Notes: generated by a model from the sequence alone, not told the origin. 64,000 nt of DNA from Lumbricus rubellus (GCA_945859605.1 OX243817.1:27135303-27199302), one strand, 5' to 3'; shown: positions 37,501 to 45,071, counted from the first letter of the stretch. Made by a program: numbers and translations.

Positions 37501-38912
37501 CTACAACTAAGCTTATAGCAACATATTAACGAAAAATTTGTTTACAGTTTGCAATTATTTAACGTCAACGATTTCGTCACGAAATAATTAGAAGTTGTAG
37601 GCTATTATATAGCGCTACATTTCAATGAATAACTCGTTAATTCCGTAATTCTTCACTTCAATAAATTATTTATTGACAGAGGAATTACTTGAATTAAGGA
37701 GTTATTGATTATAAATAAGTCCGTAATTCCTAAATTCCGAGACCCTTTATCAAGTGAGACCTGGTGCCAAATGGCCCCAGTGGCCCCCTGTTCTAGGCCC
37801 TGTTAATATGAGACAAATCCATCTTTATTTAGCGTAGGTAACGAATTGTTTGCAACCAAGTATAATTATACTATAATTACACTTATAATGCACGATCTTA
37901 ACGGACAGCTTTCTGTCAATGACCAAGAGCGAATAATTTGTCTTCTTTGTCTATTGAACAATTAACCTAATTATTATCAATCGACTCTATTGGGTAGGCC
38001 TATCTGTAAATGAAGGCTTTACGGACTGTAGGCCTGCAGCCCTACACCATGGGCGCCCGCAGAATTGTTTGCATGGGGGTGGGGACAAAATACAATGGTC
38101 GCGGTTGAACATTTCTACCAAGAGTTTGAAAAATGCAAAGTAGGAAGTTAAAGAACATGGGTATTTTTCATAGAGGCTTTTAAATTTAAATTTCTCAGTT
38201 TCACAATGTGTATCGTTAGTAAGTTGGTATCATTGGTGCTTTAGTGCTAAAAAGTTGTTAAAAACCAATGTGTTGTAGATAAAAAGGTATACATTTTCCA
38301 GGGGATAAGTACCCCTCTTGCCCCTATGTACGGGCACCCAGACATGCATGTCCTCCACATTAGCAGTCTCAGAGGAGGCTCATCTAACCCGTATACTATC
38401 CGCGTCAAACGGCAATGGCTTTAAAAAAAGATTCAAGAGAACTTCAGTGGGTATTAGACTCAAACGGGGTAAGTTTGGTGGGGGAGTGGAATGTGTACAG
38501 AGTGCTATTGTTTGTCAATTGTTTGTCAATTGTTTGTCAATTGTTTGTCAATTGTTTGTCAATTGTTTGTCAATTGTTTGTCAATTGTTTGTCAATTGTT
38601 TGTCAATTGTTTGTCAATTGTTTGTCAATTGTTTGTCAATTGTTTGTCAATTGTTTGTCAATTGTTTGTCAATTGTTTGTCAATTGTTTGTCAATTGTTT
38701 GTCAATTGTTTGTCAATTGTTTGTCAACGTTGCAGGTTGTGACCTTTGTGGCGAACATCTACAACCGTCATCGGAAACAACGGAAGTCAATAGAAGATGA
38801 TCTGTACTTCAGTCTCAGCAACAGCAGCAACAGCAGCAGCAGCGACAACACGGAGTTTGAGATGATGTCATCATCAGCTGCCGACTCAGCACGTCTCTAC
38901 GACGCCAGATGA
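21314..38912 (+). CDS. ATP2B: Plasma-membrane Ca2+-transporting ATPase (PMCA), 15 exons, 5' part outside or not found
   Basis: P2B-type ATPase that exports cytosolic Ca2+ across the plasma membrane. The 15 exons (each listed separately) total 2432 nt. With one base from the missing upstream exon they give 811 codons with every splice phase matching. Local residues 1-35 are the GTHV...[11 protein letters not shown] end of the actuator loop. M3 and M4 with PEGLPLAV are at 61-128. The phosphorylation motif CDKTGTLT is in 129-173 and the nucleotide domain ([17 protein letters not shown]) in 210-289. MVTGD is in 381-445 and the hinge [11 protein letters not shown] in 446-510. M5-M10 follow, including [16 protein letters not shown] (M6). 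Vertebrate PMCAs have about 270 residues before local residue 1 (N-tail, M1-M2, TGES); no matching exon is visible from 1 to 21313. The tail after M10 is only about 58 residues. Odd residues: KGAWE instead of the usual KGASE, and QAHVG where ADVG is usual. Confidence 0.93.
21735..22213. repeat. 480-bp dispersed repeat, copy 3
   Basis: Third copy of the family at 5126 and 6919, here inside a PMCA intron. It is closest to copy 1. Confidence 0.85.
22376..22422. repeat. (TA)n with TGATATA units
   Basis: AT dinucleotide tract ending 14 bp before a PMCA 3' splice site. Confidence 0.85.
22437..22512 (+). CDS. ATP2B: PMCA exon 2 (region of mammalian splice site A)
   Basis: Acceptor GATTGGCAG, first donor GTTTGT at 22513. 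It enters in phase 0 and leaves in phase 1, which fits both neighbours. It encodes [22 protein letters not shown], similar to the KSPLQ.KL..LA.QIG segment just before M3. The 3' end and donor are then repeated in tandem to 22947, so longer versions of this exon are possible. Confidence 0.85.
22482..22947 (+). repeat. 51-bp array copying the PMCA exon 2 end plus its 5' splice site, 9 copies
   Basis: The unit starts in the coding sequence (TCGTCTCTAGCCATGCAGAT) and runs through ATAG|GTTCGT into what would be the intron (TCTGCTTCATTTCA). Nine nearly identical copies occur. 51 bp is 17 codons, with no stop in the exon frame, so use of any later donor would add 17 residues ([10 protein letters not shown] plus SFCFIS) in frame. 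The first copy has GTTTGT as donor and the others GTTCGT. Confidence 0.92.
22990..23580. other. PMCA intron, nothing recognised
   Basis: Unique AT-rich sequence with no exon or repeat end seen. Confidence 0.5.
23600..23790. repeat. (GAT/GAC)n tract in PMCA intron
   Basis: Imperfect GAC/GAT trinucleotides ending about 25 bp before an acceptor. Confidence 0.9.
23814..24016 (+). CDS. ATP2B: PMCA exon 3: M3-M4
   Basis: Acceptor CACATGTAG, donor GTCAGA. It enters in phase 1 and leaves in phase 0. It encodes M3 ([13 protein letters not shown]), the VVKNKPW loop and M4 with the Ca2+-site motif [11 protein letters not shown]. Confidence 0.95.
24300..24560. repeat. Dispersed repeat related to 41364-41634
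   Basis: It shares GGCAAGAGGGT, CCTTGCGCTAA, CACACAG.GTGAAA and TTTCCTGCTTT in the same order with the MITE at 41.4-41.6 kb. Its ends are decayed. Confidence 0.6.
24677..24812 (+). CDS. ATP2B: PMCA exon 4: phosphorylation site
   Basis: Acceptor ACTTTCAG, donor GTATTG. It enters in phase 0 and leaves in phase 1. It encodes [14 protein letters not shown] and [15 protein letters not shown]; the Asp in DKTG is the residue phosphorylated in P-type ATPases. Confidence 0.97.
24988..25215. mobile_element. MITE fragment related to 54851-55185
   Basis: It starts CAGGGTCGCATAAAGAAATTTTC and shares the internal GATGACTTTTT-AGTCATT and GGGGCCAC blocks with the element at 54.85 kb. The right end was not found. 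Confidence 0.6.
25388..25494 (+). CDS. ATP2B: PMCA exon 5
   Basis: Acceptor GCCTTTAG, donor GTAATT. It enters in phase 1 and leaves in phase 0. It encodes a P-to-N domain linker ([20 protein letters not shown]), weakly conserved but in the expected place and phase. Confidence 0.85.
25620..25887 (-). mobile_element. tRNA-derived SINE candidate
   Basis: On the minus strand it starts with a tRNA-like head (GTAAGCGCGAGCGG..., a B-box-like GGTTCAAAACC near 25835). It continues into a body and ends in a short TCATCATCAT tail near 25620. It lies in a PMCA intron. Confidence 0.55.
26415..26596. mobile_element. hAT-type MITE, CAGGGCTGTTTTTA family
   Basis: Left end CAGGGCTGTTTTTA; right end reverse-complements to GAGGGCCTTTTTAA. 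Flanks GTAAGTGC (26407-26414) and GTAAGTGA (26597-26604) form a 7/8 target duplication. Related copies are at 20715 and 48032. Confidence 0.75.
26605..26920 (-). repeat. Retroelement-like repeat with (TTAC)n tail
   Basis: A (GTAA)n tract followed by TTTATT...CCG.TTGCAAA.TCAC...GGG. The same layout occurs at 29122. On the minus strand this would be a 3' end with a (TTAC)n tail. Confidence 0.5.
26938..27145. mobile_element. hAT-type MITE, CATGGGCGGAGAC ends
   Basis: Terminal inverted repeats CATGGGCGGAGAC and GTCTCCGCCCATG, with the perfect 8-bp target duplication TTTGACGC at 26930-26937 and 27146-27153. It sits 31 bp before a PMCA exon, so its right end lies in the branch-point/polypyrimidine region. 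A truncated copy starts at 46163. Confidence 0.9.
27177..27418 (+). CDS. ATP2B: PMCA exon 6: nucleotide-binding domain
   Basis: Acceptor TTGCTGTAG, donor GTGAGT. It enters in phase 0 and leaves in phase 2. It encodes [34 protein letters not shown] and [12 protein letters not shown] is the conserved ATP-site lysine motif; Trp follows where Ser is usual in PMCAs. Confidence 0.95.
27420..28440. other. PMCA intron, including a 65-bp repeat at 28085-28230
   Basis: Mostly unique sequence. Near its end ATCGACTTCAATTACTATTT and AATAATTTCAGATATA recur about three times. Confidence 0.7.
28452..28600 (+). CDS. ATP2B: PMCA exon 7, GC donor
   Basis: Acceptor GTCAATAG. It enters in phase 2 and leaves in phase 1. 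It encodes [19 protein letters not shown] and [12 protein letters not shown]. No GT is available at the homologous end. CCTG|GCAAGA gives a GC-AG intron in exactly the phase the next exon requires. Confidence 0.88.
28925..29046 (+). CDS. ATP2B: PMCA exon 8
   Basis: Acceptor GTCTTTCAG, donor GTACAC. It enters in phase 1 and leaves in phase 0. It encodes [11 protein letters not shown] and the conserved [12 protein letters not shown], which returns to the P domain. Confidence 0.95.
29122..29345 (-). repeat. Retroelement-like repeat with (TTAC)n tail, second copy
   Basis: GTAAGTAAGTAAGTAAGTAT then GCTTTATTGAACCGCCTGCAAACGCAC, laid out like 26605-26920. Confidence 0.5.
29687..29881 (+). CDS. ATP2B: PMCA exon 9: P domain, MVTGD
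   Basis: Acceptor ATTCGCAG, donor GTCTGC (weak). Phase 0 on both sides. It encodes [34 protein letters not shown] and [13 protein letters not shown]. An (ATTC)n array starts within 10 bp after the donor. Confidence 0.93.
29886..30178. repeat. (ATTC/GTTC)n array
   Basis: About 290 bp of ATTC and GTTC units directly joined on the right to an L2-like LINE 3' end. It is best read as an expanded LINE tail. The Ser/Phe/His frames in it are not coding. Confidence 0.93.
30179..30215 (-). mobile_element. L2-like LINE 3' terminus, very short
   Basis: CTTATATAGCACCCCCTTCAAGAAACTA matches the shared LINE end (GCGCTATATAAATT in the other orientation), carried with the (GAAT)n tail. Confidence 0.65.
30393..30587 (+). 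CDS. ATP2B: PMCA exon 10: hinge [11 protein letters not shown]
   Basis: Acceptor TTCTTTCAG, donor GTAACT. Phase 0 on both sides. It encodes [20 protein letters not shown] and [20 protein letters not shown]. His replaces the usual Asp in the ADVG motif. Confidence 0.96.
30600..31170. other. PMCA intron, nothing recognised
   Basis: Unique AT-rich DNA. Confidence 0.5.
31178..31226. repeat. 14-bp tandem repeat, AAAGATGGCGGTTA, about four copies
   Basis: Short direct repeat 30 bp before the next PMCA exon. Confidence 0.85.
31257..31448 (+). CDS. ATP2B: PMCA exon 11: M5 entry
   Basis: Acceptor TTTTCTTAG, donor GTAACC. Phase 0 on both sides. It encodes [35 protein letters not shown] and M5 ([15 protein letters not shown]). 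Confidence 0.96.
31455..31502. repeat. 11-bp tandem repeat TTAATTTATGT
   Basis: About four copies starting a few bases after the donor of the M5 exon. Confidence 0.85.
31868..32081 (+). CDS. ATP2B: PMCA exon 12: M6-M7
   Basis: Acceptor TTGCTTAG, donor GTATGT. It enters in phase 0 and leaves in phase 1. It encodes [20 protein letters not shown], whose Asn and Asp are the M6 Ca2+ ligands of the family, then LLRKPYG and M7 ([14 protein letters not shown]). Confidence 0.97.
32095..32700. other. PMCA intron
   Basis: No exon. Near 32375-32455 an inverted repeat is visible (CATATCGTCTGTTTAGAGTG and CACTCTAAACAGACGATATG) that could form a hairpin with a loop of about 35 bases. Confidence 0.65.
32714..32925 (+). 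CDS. ATP2B: PMCA exon 13: M8-M9
   Basis: Acceptor GTAACGAAAG (weak tract), donor GTAAGC. It enters in phase 1 and leaves in phase 0. It encodes [20 protein letters not shown] (M8), NPNVFSGL and the start of M9 ([13 protein letters not shown]). Its last 55 bases plus donor are tandemly repeated downstream. Confidence 0.95.
32870..33895 (+). repeat. 68-bp array copying the PMCA exon 13 end plus 5' splice site, about 14 further copies
   Basis: The unit runs from CTCTGCAGCAG in the exon through the M9 codons to CCCAG|GTAAGC and ATCCT. Donor GTs recur at 32926, 32994, 33062, 33130, 33198, 33266 and so on to 33889, about 15 in all. Each unit also carries CTCTCTGCAG, an acceptor-like site, so it looks like a 49-nt mini-exon with a 19-nt spacer. 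Later units show GTAGGTAGGC variants. 68 is not a multiple of three, and reading on from the first donor meets TAG at 32995, so only the first donor keeps the PMCA frame. Confidence 0.95.
34080..34256. repeat. (CGT/CAT)n then (AAT)n microsatellite
   Basis: The (AAT)n part (34147-34256) directly borders the retrotransposon end at 34258. Confidence 0.93.
34258..34421 (+). mobile_element. 3' end of a restriction-like-endonuclease LINE, second copy
   Basis: Translation gives [20 protein letters not shown] and AVAYQGT, aligning to DLRETSFLFQRLSITIQRFN and AVAFTGS at the C-terminus of the ORF at 9448-11523. This copy continues about 25 codons further to TGA at 34419-34421. It is embedded in (AAT)n on both sides. 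Confidence 0.85.
34454..34532. repeat. (AAT)n and (CAT)n
   Basis: About 55 bp of (AAT)n then (CAT)n on the 3' side of the LINE fragment. Confidence 0.93.
34677..34784 (+). CDS. ATP2B: PMCA exon 14: M9 end and M10
   Basis: Acceptor TCATGCAG, donor GTAAGC. Phase 0 on both sides. It encodes [16 protein letters not shown] and [19 protein letters not shown], equivalent to the M10 segment ending in (V/I)(W/Y)GQ. Confidence 0.95.
35939..36502 (+). mobile_element. Non-autonomous Helitron
   Basis: It starts TCTATATAAATAAAAATG, a typical animal Helitron 5' end, after an A. It contains a GGGGAG satellite (36296-36465), then CAACGCGTGGCTGGGTACAG and CTAG (36499-36502) followed by T. Insertion between A and T, 5'-TC and CTAG-3' are Helitron hallmarks. 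It sits between the arms of the foldback element. Confidence 0.75.
36296..36465. repeat. (GGGGAG)n purine minisatellite inside Helitron
   Basis: 170 bp of G-rich purine strand, a candidate for quadruplex or triplex structure. A similar tract lies inside the Helitron end at 3.5 kb. Confidence 0.93.
37811..38505. other. PMCA intron with a possible MITE at 38048-38339
   Basis: CATGGGCGCCCGCAG at 38048 and CGGGCACCCA ending at 38339 resemble the ends of the MITE at 41364. No target duplication was found. Confidence 0.45.
38509..38727. repeat. 11-bp array TTGTCAATTGT, about 20 copies
   Basis: A highly uniform array ending 8 bp before the acceptor of the last PMCA exon. Reading from an ATG at 38415, one frame stays open through the array and joins the last exon in frame ([11 protein letters not shown] repeats). 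Confidence 0.95.
38736..38912 (+). CDS. ATP2B: PMCA exon 15: short C-terminal tail and stop
   Basis: Acceptor AACGTTGCAG, phase 0, stop TGA at 38910-38912. It encodes [20 protein letters not shown], a Ser/Asn-rich linker and [19 protein letters not shown]. The basic run NRHRKQRK follows M10, but the usual calmodulin-binding helix (LWFRGLNRIQTQI in vertebrates) and the long tail are absent. Confidence 0.85.
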   Translation, partial: VVTFVANIYNRHRKQRKSIEDDLYFSLSNSSNSSSSDNTEFEMMSSSAADSARLYDAR

Positions 38913-39150
<238 letters not shown>

Positions 39151-40375
39151 AGTGCCTTTTCTTCAGTACCTCCAGTCTTACGCATCGCCAGGTTCCAGCG
39201 GTGCCGCCTTTGGAATGCTATCTAACGGTTGCAGGTTCGAAATTACTCAGCGGACTCCGAGAACGACCCTTAGAAAGATACACGTGTGCCTTAAAGACAG
39301 AACAATTTTATTTATTTATCTGACTTGGCGTTGCAAGTGTAAAACGATGAGTTGGGGGGATGAGCTGTTTATACTGTCTGGGAGGGGGTTTCGAGTGGTG
39401 CATATCAGATAACTGAATGTCTTATGCTATGCCGATCGCTATGAGCTTCATAGGGAACACTAGTAAGGCATAGAATCACCCTGTACCTTCAAGCGCTCAA
39501 TTGTTTATGGCTAATATCTTCATTACATATCAAGATATCGAGTACCTTCGCTACTATAACAGGTCTTGCCATATGAAACGTTTCACATCTAATCATCTTC
39601 AATTCGGTGAAGTGTCACTATTCAATATTATTATCAGAAGTCACAGTATTACTTAGGCAGTTAAACTCAAATGTACATGACAAAATAGGCGTTCAAAACA
39701 CTAACGTTGTTATCACATCATTTCTTGTATATGGATAATCATGTAAATTATACGGTTGTACAGCATGTCTTATAACGGTGGTAAACTGATATAGAGTTTA
39801 TTTTTGCCGATGCTTTTGGGGGTTTGAATCCCAGAGTAGTTTCACGTTAACTGGACTTCTAAGTTTCCTTACCAAGTCGCTGTGCAGTACCGTACTGTTG
39901 GTGTTGGTGTTGTTGTTGTCGCGTTTACAGTTCAGCCAACTTGTCCTCTTTTGAGTCACAGGACATCCTCAAAAAGGGCAGAGATGACGAATTTGTGTAA
40001 TGAATGCATAATATTAGAATAAACTTCTACGTAAGGTCTTAAGGAGGCAATAAAATTAATGGCGAATATCACCGAAATTTTGAGGCGCAGAAAACCAAGT
40101 TAATCAAATACGCGTAATCAAGTAGGCCTATACGTTATTACGAATATCCCTTAACGGGCCAATAATGCTAACCTCAAATTTATACACAAACAGCATAGTT
40201 ATACTAAGAGCAATTGGTACTCAAGCTGCGTCTTATATTATGTGGGAAAGAGACTGTTTGCTGCCGATCAGTAGGGCTATGCCTGTGTGACAACATTTAA
40301 TGTGATTTTAAAGCTACAAAGCGACAACGCAAACGCAGATCAATTTCACTTTATTGGAAACAATCTATCAAATCA
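39151..40375. other. Probable PMCA 3' UTR and intergenic DNA
   Basis: No gene recognised. AATAAA occurs at 40018-40023 and 40049-40054 and could serve as poly(A) signals. This is a guess from the motif only. Confidence 0.35.
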
Positions 40376-40377
40376 GA

Positions 40378-40440
40378 AATCAAAGAATTTATATAGCGCC
40401 TCTTCAAGATATCTACTCAGAGGCGCTCTCTGCACTAACT
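40378..40440 (-). mobile_element. L2-like LINE 3' terminus
   Basis: AATTTATATAGCGCCTCTTCAAGATATCTACTCAGAGGCGCT, the same 3' end as at 6728, 15868, 56915, 63040 and 63180. Confidence 0.75.
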
Positions 40441-41360
40441 CGCCGAAATGATGTTAAGTTAACAGTCATAGCGAGCAAAAAATAACAAGTTGCAAAACAA
40501 AACAGTTAGCTGAAAGAGTCACCAGTGGCAAGCCCTCGCAAACACGTAGAGTTGACCATCGGATTCCCATGAATGTAATCATGTTTTCTTAACTTCCACT
40601 CTTCCTTTTGCCTTCCTCTCTTCTTTCCTTTCTCTCTTCCCTCCTCTCTCCGACGATCCTTTCCTGTTTTTTTTCTCTAAAGTTAATAATGTGTTCATTA
40701 CCGCACTTTGATATGTATAGATAATAATATTATGTAGACATATTGTAGACAAACTTTAGTTTTCGACGTTATAACGGTGTTGCTACTTTACAAAGAAATC
40801 GTGATAATACTTAGGGGCGTGGCTACAACTCGTTTCCATGACGACGAGCAAATTGAAGACGACGATGTGACGTCATAAATAAGCTGACGTAGTCAATTGT
40901 GTTCATCTATCGAATCCCCGACCAATCGTGACTCGTGAGCGATTGACTTGGTTGTATTGCTGGTCACTTTAGGGTCATCTTTCTCATGAACTCTAAAAAC
41001 AGTTTACCGACATCGTCATATAATAAACCAACATCTCGCAATGGTTGAGGTATAGGGCTATTGAGCAAGTAGCCCACGCGTATAAATTTTATGAACCCCA
41101 TAATCCCCCATACAATTCCCCCCCCCCAAAATCCTCCATACTTGGCGTTCAGCTTTAGTTTTAATGTCAAGCATTCTGCTGGTGATACATGTAGCTGCAG
41201 GAAAATAATAGACTGAACAAATAGGTCTAGCCCAGGCCCGGCCCTAGCGTGTGCGGGCCCAAGGCAGCTGCGGGTCCACAAGCAAAATATACTGAGTTGA
41301 TTTCCTATCAATACGGCATGGCACTACCATAATTTTGTGTAGGCCTATTTAAGTAGTGCA
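40441..41360. other. Unassigned stretch
   Basis: No gene. A CAGGCCCGGCCCTAGCG string at 41232 resembles a hAT end, but no partner was found. Confidence 0.4.
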
Positions 41361-41363
41361 AAA

Positions 41364-41634
41364 CTAATGGGCGCCGGCACATTATGGGCAAGAGGGTCAT
41401 TATAGTCTTCTCCTTGTAGAATCAGCACTATTTTAGCAGCTATATTTCTTTGCGCTAAAGCACTATTGATGTCAATGATTCACACAGTGAAACGTAGAAA
41501 TTCAGAAACCTCTGTAACAAATATCCATGAACATCGTAGTTTCCTGCTTTGCATTTTCAAGATTTTGCTGAAATTTCACTGCGACCACTGTGCTTTGCTC
41601 TCTTCTATATACAAAATTGTCTGCGGGCGCCCAT
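41364..41634. mobile_element. MITE with ATGGGCGCC ends
   Basis: Left end CTAATGGGCGCCGGCA; right end reverse-complements to CATGGGCGCCCGCAGAC. The 8-bp duplication GTGCAAAA is at 41356-41363 and 41635-41642. The body is related to 24300-24560. Confidence 0.65.
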
Positions 41635-41667
41635 GTGCAAAATTAAAGTGAAAATTGATTAACGAAA

Positions 41668-41760
41668 CAAGGGCGTAACTTTGCCCCGGGTAGTGGTGGT
41701 GACTATTCCTCTGCAGCGCCGCTCACTATAATAGAGGGGCAAAACGCACCCCTGCTCTCT
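41668..41760. repeat. Dispersed repeat with GTGGTGGTGACTATTCC
   Basis: GGGCGTAACTTTGCCCC...GTGGTGGTGACTATTCC is shared with 46930 and 47468. It may be the left end of an hAT-like element whose right end is near 44045 (GAAAGTTACGCC), but no target duplication supports that. Confidence 0.5.
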
Positions 41761-42275
41761 TGCCTGTGCAATGTTTTTTGCAGTTTGACCGTTCCGTGGT
41801 CTTTTACTTGTACCTATTTAGATAATAGCCACATTAGCCAGCCATTTGTGTTTTGATGGTTTGGATTTGCTTTGCAATGCAATTTATTTTCCCCGTGTTT
41901 TCTTGCAAGAGACTATACCTGCGTTGCACTGGTAGCACTGCCGCTGCCTCTTTTGCAGCATCAGTGCTGCGAAAGTGCCAGGCACAGCCATTAATACAAA
42001 TATAGGTTTAAAGTATACAATATAGGCCTAGTGAATCGAATAACTGTGCACAATGAATTGGATTTTAATATATCAATTTTTAATTGATAAAGGCAATGTC
42101 GCAGGTAGCACCAAAAATTGCAAAACGCCCCTATGGCTCGCCTTGGCTTGGGGCAAAACGCCTCCTGCATTTGTAATTTTTGTAGGTCTGTTCTTATTTT
42201 AAAGCATTTTTTTCTTATGTTTAAAGTATACAAATGCAGATAGGCTTTCCGAAATACCATCGGAATCAAATAGAG

Positions 42276-43145
42276 CAGGGGTTCTCAAACTTTATTTTTA
42301 TTGTACCCCCAAGTAGAAAAATCTAATGGTGGCGTACCCCCAGCAAAGTCAGGTCAGAAACAAAATACCATTGCATAGTCCCCATTGCAGTGACAACTAA
42401 AAGTCCATTTAATCATGGCATGGTGTGGCCTATTAGAGTCGTATAGCCTACATACAGGGAGCAAAATTGAAAATATGCAAATGTTTAATCATGGAATCAT
42501 ATCAACAAAAAGGGGAAATTGGTATATAGGGTCTAATCCCTGTAAGAAAGAGCCAACCTTTAGCGTTATATTGCTGTGTGCTTGTTTTGACTAGCACAAA
42601 TTTAAAATAAAAAATTACATGGTTTAATATTTGTCAACTTCAAATTCAAATTTATCCCATATTTATTTTTGGTAGCAAGAATATACAGTTTAAAAACTAG
42701 TTTCAAAAAGATATATAATTATATGACGTGTTGAAAAGAATCACACATTTTAAAGCTCGACCAAAAATTAATCCTTAGAACAGCTATACTTTTTTGAGCT
42801 CTATAAATACAGCCTACACTGAGAATTTCTGGCTTTGATTCTTTCAACCATTTGTAGCCTACATTATTTCGTTTCAAATTTATAGCGACATAAACATTTT
42901 GTATACACTATATAATAATTTTTATAAGCTTAGTAGCCTATGTGAGTCAAATCATTTATTGAGAAAGAAAGAAATGACGATGCTGTTACATGAAGCGACG
43001 TTACAAATCATTGCTAATCATGGGAAAATGGGCACAAAGTCCATAAACTCAAAGAAAAATTTATATTTCTGGAAATTTTTGCGTACCCCTTACCGGCGCC
43101 AGGCGTACCCCTAGGGGTACGCGTACCACAGTTTGAGAACCCCTG
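42276..43145. mobile_element. hAT MITE, CAGGGGTTCTCAAACT ends, 870 bp
   Basis: 16-bp perfect terminal inverted repeats CAGGGGTTCTCAAACT, with the perfect 8-bp target duplication AAATAGAG at 42268-42275 and 43146-43153. Subterminal GTACCCC/GGGGTAC motifs recur near both ends. The centre is AT-rich with no transposase. Confidence 0.95.
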
Positions 43146-43651
43146 AAATAGAGCACTGCACCTCTTTGGCATCATCATCAACATCATTGCTTATTCTCAT
43201 TGTTCTTTTCTAGGTTTCGTGTGGTCAATAATAGAGGTTTTCAGAATATAGATCTACAAATGAGGCAACAATAGGTCGTTTTGCCCGTGCCCCTGGTGAG
43301 GGCAAACGCCCCATTAAGGCACCTTGCACTTAATTATTTTTGCAATGTCATGGTTTTTTAAATTTGATCGAATACAATAGTACTTTATTTGAGACTTTCA
43401 GCGCTTTAGATCCAACAATAATTTTAAACATGAAATGCTATTACTCGCGTTGTAAATTGACCTAAAAATCGTTCATGCGGCGCATAGTCTCCTTTCCCGT
43501 TTTTTAAAGTCTCTTTCCCTTACCTTCCTCTATTCCTTCTCCAAATGCGAAATTAGTATGCCTTGCCCGCCACTTTATGTCACCCGCAAAGTAGAACAGT
43601 ATATGCTATAATGTCATGTTCATATTTTTCCAAATGAATTTTATAATTTGG

Positions 43652-43795
43652 CCTTTCATAGAAACTCTTTTTCGGAGTATCAAGTTCAGATTATATACAA
43701 GAAAATGGATGACCATTGACCACCTATATTATAGGCCTAATTATGACACCAAACGCATGTAGGCCTAAGTGAAGGACAGTCTGTAAGGTAGTGCG
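43652..43795 (+). repeat. 145-bp duplicated segment, copy 1
   Basis: GCCTTTCATAGAAACTCTTTTTC ... ATGGATGACCATTGACCACC ... GTGAAGGACAGTC, repeated at 45216-45360 with few changes. Confidence 0.9.
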
Positions 43796-43799
43796 GCAA

Positions 43800-45065
43800 G
43801 TGAACACACTGTATATTCCACATCGTGGAAACCTTTATCATCTTTGTCGCCATTGCGATGTTAACAAAATTAGTATCCACGAATGACCTAAAAAAGCAGT
43901 ATATGCGAGGCAGCTAAAAATGTCATTATGTTAAAAATATAGGCTAATTCATTGCAGGACCAAAAAGTGGTGTTGCATTTCACCAGAAATGATTAAAAGT
44001 GGTGGTGACCGGACACCACCGTCACAAACTATAGAAAGTTACGCCTATACAGTTATCCATTATACTTACTCCCCTTCCAAAAGGAAAAATGCTCAACTGA
44101 CAGCACAGATGGAGGTTTTTTTTATCTAGAATTATATATTCCTAGGATACTGCAGACAGAATGTAGGCTATACGCTAGTGTTGCTAGTGTTGCAAATGAT
44201 TACCAAATTTCTTCGGTGACGCTCAGAAGAACCGCTACGAATAGAAAATGACGGCATCTTCTCACAAGACAAGTTTTTCGACGAAAGGTCGTCTTCTGTG
44301 GAAATCAGCAAATTTAAAGTTGATGTCGTCTTCGTCTCTGAAGAGCCGTGTGTTTCGATCCCACAGCAACGCCGTGTTTTATAGAGGATACACCACGTAG
44401 CTTTCTCTGCCTATGGCTGAATGGAGGCGGTGATGGACAGGTCGTATAGGGCCTACACTTGGCAGAAACGAAGCCGATAGCGATGCGATTGGTAGAATGT
44501 AAAAGGATCATAGATGTCGCTGTGGTGGGCAAGTAAACTATTGGCTTCGAGAATTAATATTATTGATTTTCTATGCCAGTTGTTGTAGCCTACTCGGAAT
44601 TCTGCACATTTTCTAGCTTAGGGACTACGCCAATATCAAAGTCATCGCGCTGGTCGACGCAAGCGGAGCACTTTCTGCAGGTTCGAGTCAGCCATCTTTG
44701 GATTGCAGAGGGCAGAGAGATTTGCCAGCTCCGGCTTTCTGCTCATAGATCAGGGAATGTGAACGAAGTAGCAGTGCCAAAAATAATGGGGTTTCAGCTG
44801 AAAATGGTCATTCCAGGCCACACCAAAATCGTAATCGTAAGCTTCAGATTTTCAATGCGCCACTCTTTAGCTAAGCGTGAATTATTATACCTGCCTATAA
44901 TTATCTTATTCAGACTATCCGCGGCACATCTTCAAAGGACACAGAACAGTCTGTTCAGATAATATTATAGACAACTTAAACAAAATGTATCCGAGGCGTC
45001 CAAACTTCTTAATCAAAATACTTTCTAGAAACACTCTTGTTGTTCTGCAATCTTTATGTTGTAGG
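43800..45065. other. Unassigned stretch
   Basis: A 129-codon plus-strand frame at 44573-44962 has no recognisable domain or splice context, and I do not call it a gene. Confidence 0.45.
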
Positions 45066-45071
45066 CTAATT

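Larger units (their letters stand above)
34864..37802. mobile_element. hAT-type element, 2.9 kb, carrying nested insertions
   Basis: Ends CAGGGCCTAGGACA and TGTTCTAGGCCCTG (13/14 inverted match), with the perfect 8-bp target duplication TTAATATG at 34856-34863 and 37803-37810. No transposase frame was recognised, so it is probably non-autonomous. Internal insertions account for at least 1.66 kb. It lies in the last PMCA intron. Confidence 0.88.

Noticed and set aside
38318..38800. 160-codon frame with repeated [11 protein letters not shown] as a separate gene
   Set aside because: It comes from the 11-bp array. Only the part after 38736, in a different frame, matches the PMCA tail; the in-frame extension from 38415 is noted but not called.
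41669..44045. Large hAT element with GGGCGTAACTTT ends enclosing the 42.3-kb MITE
   Set aside because: The ends share 11 bp in inverted orientation but the flanks show no duplication, so it is left as a dispersed repeat.
44573..44962. 129-codon plus-strand frame
   Set aside because: No recognisable domain, no splice context and unremarkable length for chance in this window.
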